Assembly (NCBI RefSeq): GCF_004795835.1
Contig: NZ_CP039249.1
Location: 2,042,501 to 2,106,500 of the forward strand
Direction: 5' to 3'
Source: Sphingomonas sp. PAMC26645
GTDB taxonomy: Bacteria; Pseudomonadota; Alphaproteobacteria; Sphingomonadales; Sphingomonadaceae
Length of the DNA: 64,000 bases
Shown here: in pieces, positions 42,157 to 50,884 of the stretch
Numbering within the stretch: the first letter of the stretch is position 1
Layout of the letters: each line of letters opens with the position of its first letter
Notes under the pieces: generated by a model
Database searches by the model: none
Seen by the model: the letters and a program-made list of their open reading frames with translations, nothing else
Told to the model about the DNA's origin: nothing
Program-made: the position numbers and the translations under genes

Positions 42157-42795
42157 ATGACGCTACACGCCTGGTGGTTGTTCGTAGTCGCGGTGTTCCT
42201 GTTATGCGGGACTCCCGGACCAAACATGCTGCACGTGATGACGCGCAGCATCGCCTTCGGCGCGCGGCGCAGCGTCGCGGCGATGGCGGGGTGCCTGACC
42301 GCGCTGGTGCTCGTGCTGGCGGCGTCGGCGGCGGGCGTGTCGGCGTTGCTGGCGGCATGGCCCCGGGTGTTCGACGCGCTGCGCTATGCCGGCGTCGCGT
42401 ACCTCATATTCCTCGGGATCAAGGCGTGGCGCGGGGCGGGGTCTCCGATCGACGTCGGCGACGATACCACACCGGTGGCACTCCCCCCGACCGTGTCGGC
42501 GCGACGTCTGTTTCGCGGCGGGTTCGTGATCGGCATTAGCAACCCAAAGTTGTTGCTGTTCGCCGCCGCCTTCCTGCCGCAGTTCGTCGACCGCGCGTCA
42601 GCGCAGGCGCCGCAGTTCGCGATACTCGTGGTGACTTTCGCGGCGGTCGAGAGCTTCTGGTACGGCGTGTATGCAGCCGGTGGGCGGACGCTCGCGCGCT
42701 ATCTTACGCGTCCTGCATTGCGACGCGCGTTCGACCGCGTGACGGGTGCGATCTTCGTCGGGTTCGGTCTCGCTTTGCTGCGGGTGCGGGCATAG
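42157..42795 (+). CDS. LysE/RhtB family amino acid exporter
   Basis: 212 residues with six predicted membrane helices. The signature CGTPGPNMLHVMTRSIAFGARRS lies in helix 1 and its loop, with VAYLIFLGIKAWRG in the third helix and GISNPKLLLFAAAFLPQFV before the fourth. The family exports amino acids or homoserine lactone-like compounds. It stands alone behind a palindromic repeat. Confidence 0.9.
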   Translation: MTLHAWWLFVVAVFLLCGTPGPNMLHVMTRSIAFGARRSVAAMAGCLTALVLVLAASAAGVSALLAAWPRVFDALRYAGVAYLIFLGIKAWRGAGSPIDVGDDTTPVALPPTVSARRLFRGGFVIGISNPKLLLFAAAFLPQFVDRASAQAPQFAILVVTFAAVESFWYGVYAAGGRTLARYLTRPALRRAFDRVTGAIFVGFGLALLRVRA

Positions 42796-42913
42796 CGGGG
42801 GCCGGAGCGCCATTGCCGTTCGGGGCGATAGCGCGCATAGATTGGTTATCGCGGCGCTTCGTACGGGCAGGCTGCGACTGAGAGATGCTTTGCGCTCCCG
42901 CTCCGAGCCGGGA

Positions 42914-43207
42914 ATGCCGCATGACGATCTATTCTTTCTTCGTGATCTCAGGGGCCGCATCGTGACGACGGGCACCGAAACGGTCGTGCCGATCTCGCGC
43001 GCCGTCAACGTCAGCGTCGAACAGCCTCAGGTAGTGGCGATGTGCAAGAAGCATGACGCGATCATCAGTGCGATCGAGACGCTGCCATCAGGTGGCACGC
43101 GCGTCGTGCTGATGAACAGCGCGGATGCGGCAAAGATCATCAAGGCGTTTGGGTCGAAGGTGATGACCGGGAACGTCGCGCGGACGCATTGGATGCGTGC
43201 GGTCTGA
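42914..43207 (+). CDS. Small hypothetical protein
   Basis: 97 residues from ATG 42914. The start is uncertain because the frame is open upstream without a clear ribosome site. It opens HDDLFFLRDLRGRIVTTGTETVVPISRAV and has no signal or membrane segment. The predicted fold is alpha/beta. It is a single gene between LysE and a palindromic repeat. No family recognised. Confidence 0.5.
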   Translation: MPHDDLFFLRDLRGRIVTTGTETVVPISRAVNVSVEQPQVVAMCKKHDAIISAIETLPSGGTRVVLMNSADAAKIIKAFGSKVMTGNVARTHWMRAV

Positions 43208-43218
43208 CTGAAGTCTAA

Positions 43219-43342
43219 ATCCTCCCCTGCCAGGGGGAGGTGGCTGACGCTTGCCGGTCGGAGGGGGAGGACACGGAACGTATGTTTCGCTTTCCTCCCC
43301 CTCCGTCACCGTCGGTGCCACCTCCCCCTAGCGGGGGAGGAT
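43219..43342. repeat. Palindromic intergenic repeat (ATCCTCCCCNGCCAGG family)
   Basis: ATCCTCCCCTGCCAGGGGGA faces CCCCCTAGCGGGGGAGGAT, with inner GGAGGGGGAGGACACGGAAC and TTTCCTCCCCCTCC. It is a slightly diverged member of the family at 3509 and 32734; the ACACGGAAC stretch is shared with the 32734 copy. Confidence 0.83.
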
Positions 43343-43407
43343 TAACTGGCGAACGAAACAAGGGCGGGCGGTATAGCCGCCACCATTTCGCGTGGTGTCC
43401 GGCCCGA

Positions 43408-43599
43408 TCAATCGGCGACCGTGCCGACGACGGCACCACCAGCGCCGCCAACGGCCGCACCCTTCTCGACGCTGCCACCGGTCGCGGCGGCAACGCCTGC
43501 GCCACCCGCAGCACCGATGCCTGCGCCCTTGAGCGTGGAGCATGCGCTTATCGAGACGGCAGATACGACCAGCAGGGCGGAAACGGCAAACTTCTTCAT
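43408..43599 (-). CDS. Small glycine-zipper lipoprotein
   Basis: 63 residues from ATG 43599, with AGGAG eight bases upstream. A lipoprotein signal peptide ends in SISAC (lipobox Cys about 20). The mature part is almost entirely Gly/Ala/Val with GxxxG spacing (GAGIGAAGGAGVAAATGGS, AVGGAGGAVVG), typical of glycine-zipper outer-membrane lipoproteins. Function unknown; similar proteins help envelope stability. Confidence 0.82.
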   Translation of the reverse strand: MKKFAVSALLVVSAVSISACSTLKGAGIGAAGGAGVAAATGGSVEKGAAVGGAGGAVVGTVAD

Positions 43600-43689
43600 C
43601 TTGGATACTCCTGTCTCTCCGGGGGTATCCAACAAATGCTGCATCGCGGCATCAGTTCCGAAATATTGACGCAGATCGTATCGGCGGAC

Positions 43690-44688
43690 TCAGATCCAGC
43701 CGTCGAGCACCTGATCCGGCGGGCGATGGCCATCCGCCCACATCCGGATATTCTGGATGACGCGCTCGCCCGATGCCATCCGCCCTTCGAGTGTCGCCGA
43801 GCCCATGTGCGGCAGCATCACGACGTTGGGCAGCGCGAGCAGCCGCGGATCGATCGCCGGCTCGTGCGCCCAGACGTCGAGACCTGCGCCGGCGAGCCTG
43901 CCCGCCTCCAGCGCGTCGACCAGCGCACCCTCGTCGACGATCCCGCCGCGCGCCGCGTTAATAAGGTACACGTGCGGCCGCATCAGCGCGATCCGACGGG
44001 CGTCGATCAGGTCGCGGCTGTCGGCGTTCAAGGGCGTGTGGATCGTGACGATGTCGACCGCCCCGAGCATGTCGTCGAGCGATGCATGGAAGGTGGCGGC
44101 GAGTTGCGCCTCGCGGACCGCGGGGAGGCGGGTGCGGTTATGATAATGGATCGTCAGCCCGAATGCGCGTGCCCTCAGCGCGACCGCCTGGCCGATCCGC
44201 CCCATCCCGACGATCCCGAGCGCCTTGCCGCCGATCCGGTGGCCGAGCATCCCGCCCGGGCTCCAGCCGTTCCACTGGCCCGACCGCACCAGCTTCTCGC
44301 CCTCCGCCAGCCGCCGCGGGACCGACAGGATCAGCGCCATCGTCATGTCGGCGGTGTCCTCGGTGAGCACCCCCGGCGTGTTGGTGACGATGATCCCGCG
44401 CGCGCGCGCCGCCTTCAGGTCGATGTGGTTCACGCCCGCACCGTAGTTCGCGATCAGCTTCAGGCGGTCGCCCGCGCCGGCGATCAGCGCCGCGTCGACA
44501 TCGTCGGTCACGGTCGGTACGAACACGTCACAATCGGCCATCGCCGCGGCAAGCTGGTCGCGGTCGAGCTTGGCGTCGGCGCGGTTGTTGTGCGTGTCGA
44601 ACAGCGCCTCCATCCGATCCATCAGCGTATCGGCCAGCTCGCGGGTGACGACGACCTTGGGGTTCGGACAGCGGCGTGTGTCGATCAT
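43690..44688 (-). CDS. D-isomer-specific 2-hydroxyacid dehydrogenase (glyoxylate/hydroxypyruvate reductase type)
   Basis: 332 residues. The NAD-binding motif is GIVGMGRIGQAVALRA. Catalytic residues: Arg in INAARGGIVDEGAL, Glu in LDVWAHEP and His in MLPHMGSAT. NYGAGVNHIDLKAARARGI is the substrate-domain signature. It reduces glyoxylate or hydroxypyruvate (or acts in reverse). Divergent from the SH3 gene. Single gene. Confidence 0.9.
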   Translation of the reverse strand: MIDTRRCPNPKVVVTRELADTLMDRMEALFDTHNNRADAKLDRDQLAAAMADCDVFVPTVTDDVDAALIAGAGDRLKLIANYGAGVNHIDLKAARARGIIVTNTPGVLTEDTADMTMALILSVPRRLAEGEKLVRSGQWNGWSPGGMLGHRIGGKALGIVGMGRIGQAVALRARAFGLTIHYHNRTRLPAVREAQLAATFHASLDDMLGAVDIVTIHTPLNADSRDLIDARRIALMRPHVYLINAARGGIVDEGALVDALEAGRLAGAGLDVWAHEPAIDPRLLALPNVVMLPHMGSATLEGRMASGERVIQNIRMWADGHRPPDQVLDGWI

Positions 44689-44792
44689 GCGGATGGCTTG
44701 GCGAAGGCGCTCAAGCGCGTCAACGTTGACACCGCAACTTCGGTTGAGGAAAGCGGTTCGTCGCGATAGGAGTTCGGCTCGCCAGTTAGGAC

Positions 44793-45293
44793 ATGACCAT
44801 GCGCATTCTCGCCGCCGCGCTTTCCGTTCTTGTTGTCACCGCGCTGGTGCCCGACCCGGCGACCGCGGCCGACGCGACGAAGAAGACCGTACCCTATTAC
44901 GCGTCGATCTCGGCATCGCGCGCGCGGATGCGGACCGGGCCGGCGCGGACGTATCCGGCGAGCTGGCTGTATCAACGCCAGGATCTGCCGATCAAGGTGG
45001 TCGCGATCTTCAAGGAATGGCGCAAGGTCGCTGATCCTGACGGGACCGAGGGGTGGATGCAGGCGAATTTGCTGAGCGGTACGCGGACGGCGATCGTGCG
45101 GGGTTCGGGGCCCGTGGAAATGCGCGAGAAGCCCGTCTCGTCCGCCAAAGTGCTGTGGCGTGCGGCGCCGGGCGTGGTCGGGCGGCTGAGCCAGTGTGGC
45201 AATGGCTGGTGCCGGATGGATGTTAAGGGGCAGGCGGGGTTTGTTGCCGTTGGGGGGCTTTGGGGGGTCGAGGCTGGTGAGGTTTTGCCTTGA
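44793..45293 (+). CDS. Secreted bacterial SH3-domain protein
   Basis: 166 residues; ATG 44799 is an alternative start. A Sec signal peptide (about 1-26, ending TAAD) is followed by two SH3-like repeats: SRARMRTGPARTYPASWLYQ with WRKVADPDGTEGWMQ, and a second, PVEMREKPVSSAKVLW with CRMDVKGQAGFV. Such proteins bind cell-wall components in the periplasm. It is alone; a palindromic repeat follows. Confidence 0.87.
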   Translation: MTMRILAAALSVLVVTALVPDPATAADATKKTVPYYASISASRARMRTGPARTYPASWLYQRQDLPIKVVAIFKEWRKVADPDGTEGWMQANLLSGTRTAIVRGSGPVEMREKPVSSAKVLWRAAPGVVGRLSQCGNGWCRMDVKGQAGFVAVGGLWGVEAGEVLP

Positions 45294-45337
45294 GGCTTTA
45301 GGGGATGGTTTGTTGGAGGCGTCGCGTGATGCGGAAA

Positions 45338-45456
45338 CCGACCCACCCCCATCCCCTCCCTTCCAGGGAGGGGAGTAAGAAGAGGGTAACGTCCCCCGGT
45401 CGCCGACTACCCTTCTAGCTCCCCTCCCTGGAAGGGAGGGGTTGGGGGTGGGTCGG
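45338..45456. repeat. Palindromic intergenic repeat (ACCCACCCCC...CCCTCCC family)
   Basis: CCGACCCACCCCCATCCCCT and TTGGGGGTGGGTCGG are outer arms; CCCTCCCTTCCAGGGAGGGG and CCCCTCCCTGGAAGGGAGGG are inner hairpins. Same family as 18494. Its right arm overlaps the 3' end of the DUF559 gene. Confidence 0.85.
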
Positions 45457-45798
45457 CCGCTGAAGACGGAGGACGCTTGCCAGGATCGTTTCCGCCACGC
45501 CGTCTGGGTTTCGAGCGACGTCGGAGTTCCAGAACCGGATCACCGTCCAACCGAGATCTTCCAACCGCCGCGTCCTCGAACGGTCCCGAACCGAGTCGAT
45601 GTGTTGGCTGCCGTCGAACTCCACCGCGAGGCGCACCTCCCGACAAGCCAGATCGACGATAAACCTTTCGACGACCAACTGCCGCGTGAACCGCGGGCGA
45701 AAATACGCGACCTTATGCCAGATCGCGATCTCGGCATCGGTCGGGTGGTTGCGTAGGTTGCGAGCGCGCCGCGTCATATCGGGAGGAACGCGCGGCAT
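45415..45798 (-). CDS. DUF559 (Vsr-like endonuclease fold) protein whose C-terminus is repeat-derived
   Basis: 127 residues. The family starts RARNLRNHPTDAEIAIWHKV and has the PD-(D/E)xK-like strand LAVEFDGSQH and WTVIRFWNSDV, as in very-short-patch repair endonucleases. DUF559 proteins are common and mostly uncharacterised. The last residues (THPQPLPSREGS) and the stop are encoded by the palindromic repeat at 45338, which suggests that the repeat inserted at or beyond the original stop. It is alone between two repeats. Confidence 0.85.
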   Translation of the reverse strand: MPRVPPDMTRRARNLRNHPTDAEIAIWHKVAYFRPRFTRQLVVERFIVDLACREVRLAVEFDGSQHIDSVRDRSRTRRLEDLGWTVIRFWNSDVARNPDGVAETILASVLRLQRPTHPQPLPSREGS

Positions 45799-45831
45799 CC
45801 CTCCGGACTGCGCCCGGGAGTCGTGGAGGGC

Positions 45832-45870
45832 AACCCACCCCCGGCCCCTCCCTTTCAGGGAGGGGGGAAG
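45832..45870. repeat. Single-arm copy of the CCCTCCCTTTCAGGGAGGG repeat
   Basis: CCCACCCCCGGCCCCTCCCT runs into TTCAGGGAGGGGGGAAG and forms one hairpin of the family seen at 18494 and 45338. The facing partner arm is missing. It sits between the DUF559 and thiolase genes, both on the minus strand. Confidence 0.7.
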
Positions 45871-45878
45871 TCAGCGGA

Positions 45879-47084
45879 TCAGTTCATTAGTTCCACTGCC
45901 ATCGCGGTCGCTTCGCCACCGCCGATGCAGAGCGAGGCTAGGCCACGTTTTTGGCCAGTCGTCTCCAACGCCGAAAGCAACGTCGCCAAAATCCGCGCAC
46001 CGCTCGCGCCGATCGGGTGGCCCAGCGCACAAGCCCCCCCGTGAATGTTCACCTTGTCATGCGGCAAACCAAGGTCGCGCATAGCGATCATCGCGACGAC
46101 GGCGAAGGCTTCGTTAACCTCGAACAGGTCGATGTCCGATGCCGACCAGCCGGCCTTCTCCATCGCTTTCCGCATAGCGAACACCGGCGCGGTCGTGAAC
46201 AGCGACGGCGCGTGGGCATGTGCGGCATGCGCCACGACCCGTGCGATCGGCTTGATGCCGAGCCGGTCCGCAACGCTCGCACGCGTCATCACCAAGGCCG
46301 CAGCACCGTCGGAGATCGACGAGGCGTTGGCGGCGGTGATCGTGCCGTCCTTCGAGAAGGCGGGCTTCAGCGTCGGGATCTTGGCGACGTCGCCCTTCGC
46401 CGGCTGCTCGTCGAGCGAGACCGTGGTCGTGCCCTTACGACCGGCGATATCGACGGAGATGATCTCGCGGTCGAACGCGCCGGACTTCTGCGCGGCTTGC
46501 GCCCGGTGCAGCGATTCGATCGCGTAGTCGTCCATCTGCTTGCGCGTGAACTGGTATTCGTGCGCGGTGTCCTCGGCGAAGTTGCCCATCAGCTTGCCGG
46601 GTTCGTACGCGTCCTCGAGCCCGTCGAGATACATGTGGTCGTACATCCGGTCATGGCCGATCCGCGCGCCGCCGCGGTGGCTCTTCGATAGGTACGGCGC
46701 GTTGGTCATGCTCTCCATGCCGCCCGCGACGAGCAGGTCGACCGACCCGGCCGCCAGTGCGTCTGCAGCAAGGATCGCCGCCTGCATCCCCGAACCGCAC
46801 ATCTTGTTGACCGTCGTCGCCTCGACATGGTCGCCGAGCCCGGCGTTGATCGCAGCCTGTCGCGCCGGCGCCTGGCCTAGCCCGGCGGGAAGCACGCAGC
46901 CCATGTAGATCCGCTCGATCTCGGCCGCCGAAACGCCCGAGCGCTCGACCGCACCACGCACCGCATCGGCGCCAAGCTGCGTCGCGGTGGCGCCCGCAAG
47001 CGCGCCCTGGAACGATCCCATCGGCGTGCGCGCGTAGGACAGGATGACGATGGGATCTCGATCGGCGGCCACTTCACTCTCCAT
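45879..47084 (-). CDS. Acetyl-CoA acetyltransferase (thiolase)
   Basis: 401 residues from ATG 47084. The acyl-accepting Cys is in NKMCGSGMQA. The catalytic His is in NEAFAV and the final Cys in GGACALGHPIGASG, a complete thiolase II set. It condenses two acetyl-CoA or cleaves acetoacetyl-CoA (polyhydroxybutyrate or ketone metabolism). The gene is divergent from a small membrane protein gene with 76 bases between. Symbol phaA/atoB not assigned because the substrate is unclear. Confidence 0.93.
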   Translation of the reverse strand: MESEVAADRDPIVILSYARTPMGSFQGALAGATATQLGADAVRGAVERSGVSAAEIERIYMGCVLPAGLGQAPARQAAINAGLGDHVEATTVNKMCGSGMQAAILAADALAAGSVDLLVAGGMESMTNAPYLSKSHRGGARIGHDRMYDHMYLDGLEDAYEPGKLMGNFAEDTAHEYQFTRKQMDDYAIESLHRAQAAQKSGAFDREIISVDIAGRKGTTTVSLDEQPAKGDVAKIPTLKPAFSKDGTITAANASSISDGAAALVMTRASVADRLGIKPIARVVAHAAHAHAPSLFTTAPVFAMRKAMEKAGWSASDIDLFEVNEAFAVVAMIAMRDLGLPHDKVNIHGGACALGHPIGASGARILATLLSALETTGQKRGLASLCIGGGEATAMAVELMN

Positions 47085-47160
47085 ATATTCTTCTGCCCCC
47101 GTATCTGGGGTTGATGTGCGGCAATACAAAGCACTGCGGGATGCGCCTAGACCCCCCATC

Positions 47161-47412
47161 ATGGAAACACTCATCGCGACGCTCAAATGGTGTGCAGCAG
47201 GGTCGGGGGTGATCGCCGCCTTCATGGTATCGCTCGATTTTGGGCGGCGCGTGACGGGGTGGGGGTTCGTGCTGTTCGTCGGCTCGTCGATCGCGTGGCT
47301 GAGCGGTGCGGCCTTGACCGGGGACTGGGCGCTGGGCACGCAGAACATCGTGTTGTTCGGGATCAACCTCCTCGGCGTGTATCGCTACCTCGTGCGGAAA
47401 ACGGGTGTCTGA
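47161..47412 (+). CDS. Small membrane protein of unknown function
   Basis: 83 residues from ATG 47161 with three hydrophobic stretches (about 8-22, 31-48, 58-76). It ends in the basic YRYLVRKTGV. It overlaps the prepilin peptidase start by eight bases, so it is in the same operon. Resembles short membrane proteins of sphingomonads; no function recognised. Confidence 0.65.
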   Translation: METLIATLKWCAAGSGVIAAFMVSLDFGRRVTGWGFVLFVGSSIAWLSGAALTGDWALGTQNIVLFGINLLGVYRYLVRKTGV

Positions 47413-48160
47413 GGCTGCGTTCTGGGCGGTGTTGTTGGGGGTGCTCGGGGCGATCATCGGCAGCTTCGTCGCGGCGCTGGTCATGCGCTGGCCCGACGGG
47501 CGATCGGTGATGCAGGGGCGATCGGCGTGCGATGGCTGCGGGCGGACACTCCGCGCGGTCGAGCTGGTGCCGCTGTTTAGCGCGCTCGTCCTGCACGGCC
47601 GGTGTAAAGGGTGCGGCGTCGCGATCAGTCCGGTGCATTGGCGGATCGAGTTGGCGGGGTTGGTGATCGGCTCGGCCGCGGGGTTCGTTGCGCCGGGGAC
47701 GGTCGGCATAGCAGGCGCGGTTTTCGGATGGCTGTTGCTGGCGTTGGCAAGCCTAGACCTCGTCGCATTCTGGCTGCCCGATCGGCTGACGATCCTGCTG
47801 GCTGCGACCGGGCTCGTTGGCGCCGCGCTTGGTATCGACCCGCCGCTTCAGGAACGGCTGATTGGCGGACTCGCCGGGTTCGGGACGCTGTGGCTGGTCG
47901 CGGTCGGCTATCGGCGCATACGTGGCCGCGACGGGATGGGCGGCGGCGATCCCAAGCTGTTCGGGGCGATCGGACTGTGGCTCGGGTGGCAGATGTTGCC
48001 CGCCGTCCTGCTAATCGCGAGCATGATCGGACTCGGCGTTGTCCTTGCCGCGCACCTCAAGGGACGCAGCATGGCGGCGGACACCGCGCTTCCGTTCGGC
48101 GCTTTGCTGGCGATCGCGGCTTATCCCGCTTGGCTGTTCATGATAGGCGTGACGCCATGA
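47405..48160 (+). CDS. Prepilin peptidase (A24 family)
   Basis: 251 residues from GTG 47405. The N-terminal zinc module has C-x2-C twice (CDGCGR and CKGCGV). The catalytic Asp motifs are SLDLVAFWLPD and GMGGGDPKLFG (GxGD-like). Several membrane helices follow. It cleaves and may N-methylate type IV prepilins or pseudopilins at the inner membrane. No pilin gene is adjacent; the partner system is elsewhere. Confidence 0.88.
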   Translation: MSEAAFWAVLLGVLGAIIGSFVAALVMRWPDGRSVMQGRSACDGCGRTLRAVELVPLFSALVLHGRCKGCGVAISPVHWRIELAGLVIGSAAGFVAPGTVGIAGAVFGWLLLALASLDLVAFWLPDRLTILLAATGLVGAALGIDPPLQERLIGGLAGFGTLWLVAVGYRRIRGRDGMGGGDPKLFGAIGLWLGWQMLPAVLLIASMIGLGVVLAAHLKGRSMAADTALPFGALLAIAAYPAWLFMIGVTP

Positions 48161-48591
48161 TATCGCTCGCTCTTATGCTCGCGCTGCAAGCCGCGACGCC
48201 TGCGCCAGCTGCCAATTCAGGTCCGGGTCCCCTCGGTGCGATCGGCCAGCAGAAGCTCCCCGCCAAGGGGTGCGCCGCGTATCTCTGGAGCATGGACGCC
48301 GGCCGGCAGCTCGTCGCGATGGCGACCGCGGACCCTGAGCAGATCCGTCTCGCGATCGATGGCAAGACGACCGACTTCGCGATGACGACCCAGTCGCCCG
48401 CGATCGGCTTCGGCTTTGGCGGCGTCACGCAATATCGCGGCGGCGACGTGACCGCGACGCTCGACATGGCCGTCGCCGTGCGCGCCGACATCTCGGCGGG
48501 CGCGACCGTGACGTCCGCGACGCTACGGATCGACCGCCCCGGGCGCGATACCGTGGTCATGCCGGTCGGTGGCCTAATCGGCTGTGTCTGA
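48157..48591 (+). CDS. Hypothetical exported protein
   Basis: 144 residues from ATG 48157, overlapping the prepilin peptidase stop (ATGA). A short hydrophobic N-terminus (about 2-18) may be a signal peptide. The rest is soluble and beta-rich (IRLAIDGKTTDFAMT, DVTATLDMAVAVRADI) with Cys at about 39 and a C-terminal Cys-Val. It lies between the prepilin peptidase and tamA. Function unknown. Confidence 0.65.
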   Translation: MISLALMLALQAATPAPAANSGPGPLGAIGQQKLPAKGCAAYLWSMDAGRQLVAMATADPEQIRLAIDGKTTDFAMTTQSPAIGFGFGGVTQYRGGDVTATLDMAVAVRADISAGATVTSATLRIDRPGRDTVVMPVGGLIGCV

Positions 48592-48685
48592 GGTTAATTT
48601 TTGTGAAACCAAGCCGTCCTATGTGCGTTACGTGGACGAAGATGGGGGTGAATCGAGCACGATCGCTGCCCGTAAAGGGGATCGT

Positions 48686-50884
48686 GTGACAGCTTCTAAC
48701 AGCCGGCATTATTGGCTCGCTCTGGCGTTGGTAGCGTCGACAACGGGATTCGCGGGCGTCGGTTCCGCGCAGTTGGTGAAGCCGGGCACTGCCCCGGCGA
48801 AGGGCCCCGATGCGCCCAAGCCCAGCGATCAACCGCAGTCGAACGATCCGCGTGCCGACGCGCCGATCGTGCCGGACGCCGAGTTCGACAGCGCTCTGCC
48901 GCCGTTGAGCGGCGACCTGAATGCACCGTTGGAGGCGATGGCACCGCTGCCCGCTCCGTCTGCGCAGGCACCCGCGACTCCCGCCACCGCGACGACCCCC
49001 GCCACGACGCTGGCCGGCGACGTCCTGCCGCCGACCGGCCCGAGCGACCCACAACTCGCGCAACCGCTGACGCCGCTGTCGAGCTTCGACACGACCCCGC
49101 TCCAGACCGCGGCGGATATCAAGGACAAGGATGCGCCCGACATCCGGTACGAGACCGCGACCAAGGGTCTCGATAAGGCTGGCGACGGGCTCGAAGGCGA
49201 ATACAAGGCGCTGTCCGCGCTCGCCGAGGGCAAGGGCAAGGCGGCGAACGCCACGCAGGTCGCAGCGCGTGCGCGCGAGGATGAGGCGCTGGCGGTGCGG
49301 CTGCTGAAGTCACTCGGCTACTACGATGCGACCGCGATCTCGACGATCGAGACGATCCCCGACGCCGACAAGACCAAGCCCGCGCGGCTGAAGGCGACCG
49401 TCAGCGCGCAACCCGGCCGGCTCTATTCGCTGTCGTCGATCACCGTGAAGGCTGACGCGACGACCCCGCCCGATCTGGTCCGTACGCAATTGCCGCTGAA
49501 GGTCGGCGATCCGATCGAGGCCGCGCGGATCCAGGGCGCGGAGGCGAATGTCAGCCTGACGCTGCCGCAGCAGGGCTATCCGTTCGTCAAGGTCGGCGAG
49601 CGCGACATCCTGCTCGACGACCAGACCCCGACCGGCGCGTACACGCTTCCCGTGGATACCGGCCCGCGGTCGTCGTTCGGCCAGCTTCGCACCGAGGGCG
49701 ATCAGGTCTTCAATCTCGAGCATCTGAACCTGTTTCCGCGGTTCAAGGCAGGCGAACTCTACGACAACCGGATGACCGACGACCTGCGCGATGCGCTGGT
49801 CGCGACGTCGCTGTTTTCGACGGTGTCGGTCGAGCCGGTCCGCACCGGCGCGATCAACCCCGACGGCACCGAGCAGGTCGACCTGCTGGTGCGCCAGAGC
49901 GAGGGCAAGCCGCGCTCGCTCGGCGGCAATGTCGGGTTCTCGACCGGGCAGGGCTTCCGCGCGGAAGGTACATGGCAGCACCGCAACCTGTTCCCGTACG
50001 AGGGCGCGCTGATCGCGTCGGTGATCGCGGGTACGCAGGAGCAGGGCCTGTCGGGCACGTTCCGCCGCGCCAACGCAGGCCGCCGCGATCGCACGTTCAG
50101 CCTGACGGCGGGCGCGAACCATTCGAATTACGACGCGTACGACGCGTTCACGACCAGCGTCGGCGTCCGCTGGAGCTACGATTCCACGCCGATCTGGCAG
50201 AAGCCGCTGACCTATTATTACGGTGGCGAACTCGTCGGCACGAACGAAAGCGTCTATGATTTCGGTCGCGGCGAGAACGTCCGCCGCACCTACGGCATCG
50301 TCGCGTTGCCGGGCCAGGTGAAGTTCGATCGTTCGGACAGCCTGCTCAACCCGACCAAGGGCTATCGCCTGACGCTGAACCTCAGCCCCGAGACGTCGGT
50401 CCAGGGTTCGGTCAAGCCGTACATCCGGACGATGATCGAGGGGACGTTCTACTATCCCGTCTCCAGCAGCATCGTCATCGCCGGGCGCGCCAAGGCGGGC
50501 TCGATCCAGGGCGTCTCCCGCGACGATCTTGCACCATCGCGGCGCTATTACGGCGGCGGCGGCGGATCGGTCCGCGGCTATGGCTATCAGCGGCTCGGGC
50601 CGTTCGATCCCAACGGCGATCCGGTCGGCGGGCGCTCGCTCAACGAATTCGCACTCGAGGCCCGCTACCGGTTCGGCGATTTCGGCATCGTGCCGTTCAT
50701 CGATGCCGGCAACAGCTATGAGAGCAGCACGCCGAACCTGTCGTCCCTGCGCTACGGCGCGGGCATCGGCGGGCGCTTCTATACCAGCTTCGGCCCGATG
50801 CGTTTCGATGTCGCGACGCCGCTGAACCCACGCGAGGGCGACGGCAAGATCGCCCTCTACATCTCGATCGGGCAGGCATTCTGA
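48686..50884 (+). CDS. tamA: Outer-membrane assembly protein TamA (Omp85/BamA family)
   Basis: 732 residues from GTG 48686, supported by AAAGGGG eight bases upstream. A signal peptide ends near GVGSAQ, then an unusually long Pro/Ala/Thr-rich region (about 30-150). Helical EYKALSALAEGKGKAAN and at least two POTRA domains follow. The 16-stranded barrel carries the VRGYGYQRLGPFDPNG motif (Omp85 family VRGY) and ends in aromatic Phe. It pairs with TamB for outer-membrane protein assembly. Its stop overlaps tamB. Confidence 0.9.
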   Translation: MTASNSRHYWLALALVASTTGFAGVGSAQLVKPGTAPAKGPDAPKPSDQPQSNDPRADAPIVPDAEFDSALPPLSGDLNAPLEAMAPLPAPSAQAPATPATATTPATTLAGDVLPPTGPSDPQLAQPLTPLSSFDTTPLQTAADIKDKDAPDIRYETATKGLDKAGDGLEGEYKALSALAEGKGKAANATQVAARAREDEALAVRLLKSLGYYDATAISTIETIPDADKTKPARLKATVSAQPGRLYSLSSITVKADATTPPDLVRTQLPLKVGDPIEAARIQGAEANVSLTLPQQGYPFVKVGERDILLDDQTPTGAYTLPVDTGPRSSFGQLRTEGDQVFNLEHLNLFPRFKAGELYDNRMTDDLRDALVATSLFSTVSVEPVRTGAINPDGTEQVDLLVRQSEGKPRSLGGNVGFSTGQGFRAEGTWQHRNLFPYEGALIASVIAGTQEQGLSGTFRRANAGRRDRTFSLTAGANHSNYDAYDAFTTSVGVRWSYDSTPIWQKPLTYYYGGELVGTNESVYDFGRGENVRRTYGIVALPGQVKFDRSDSLLNPTKGYRLTLNLSPETSVQGSVKPYIRTMIEGTFYYPVSSSIVIAGRAKAGSIQGVSRDDLAPSRRYYGGGGGSVRGYGYQRLGPFDPNGDPVGGRSLNEFALEARYRFGDFGIVPFIDAGNSYESSTPNLSSLRYGAGIGGRFYTSFGPMRFDVATPLNPREGDGKIALYISIGQAF

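Noticed and set aside
43621..43670. Possible EcfG promoter before the glycine-zipper lipoprotein (GGAAC-N16-CATT)
   Set aside because: The -10 element loses the central G of CGTT; too weak to call.
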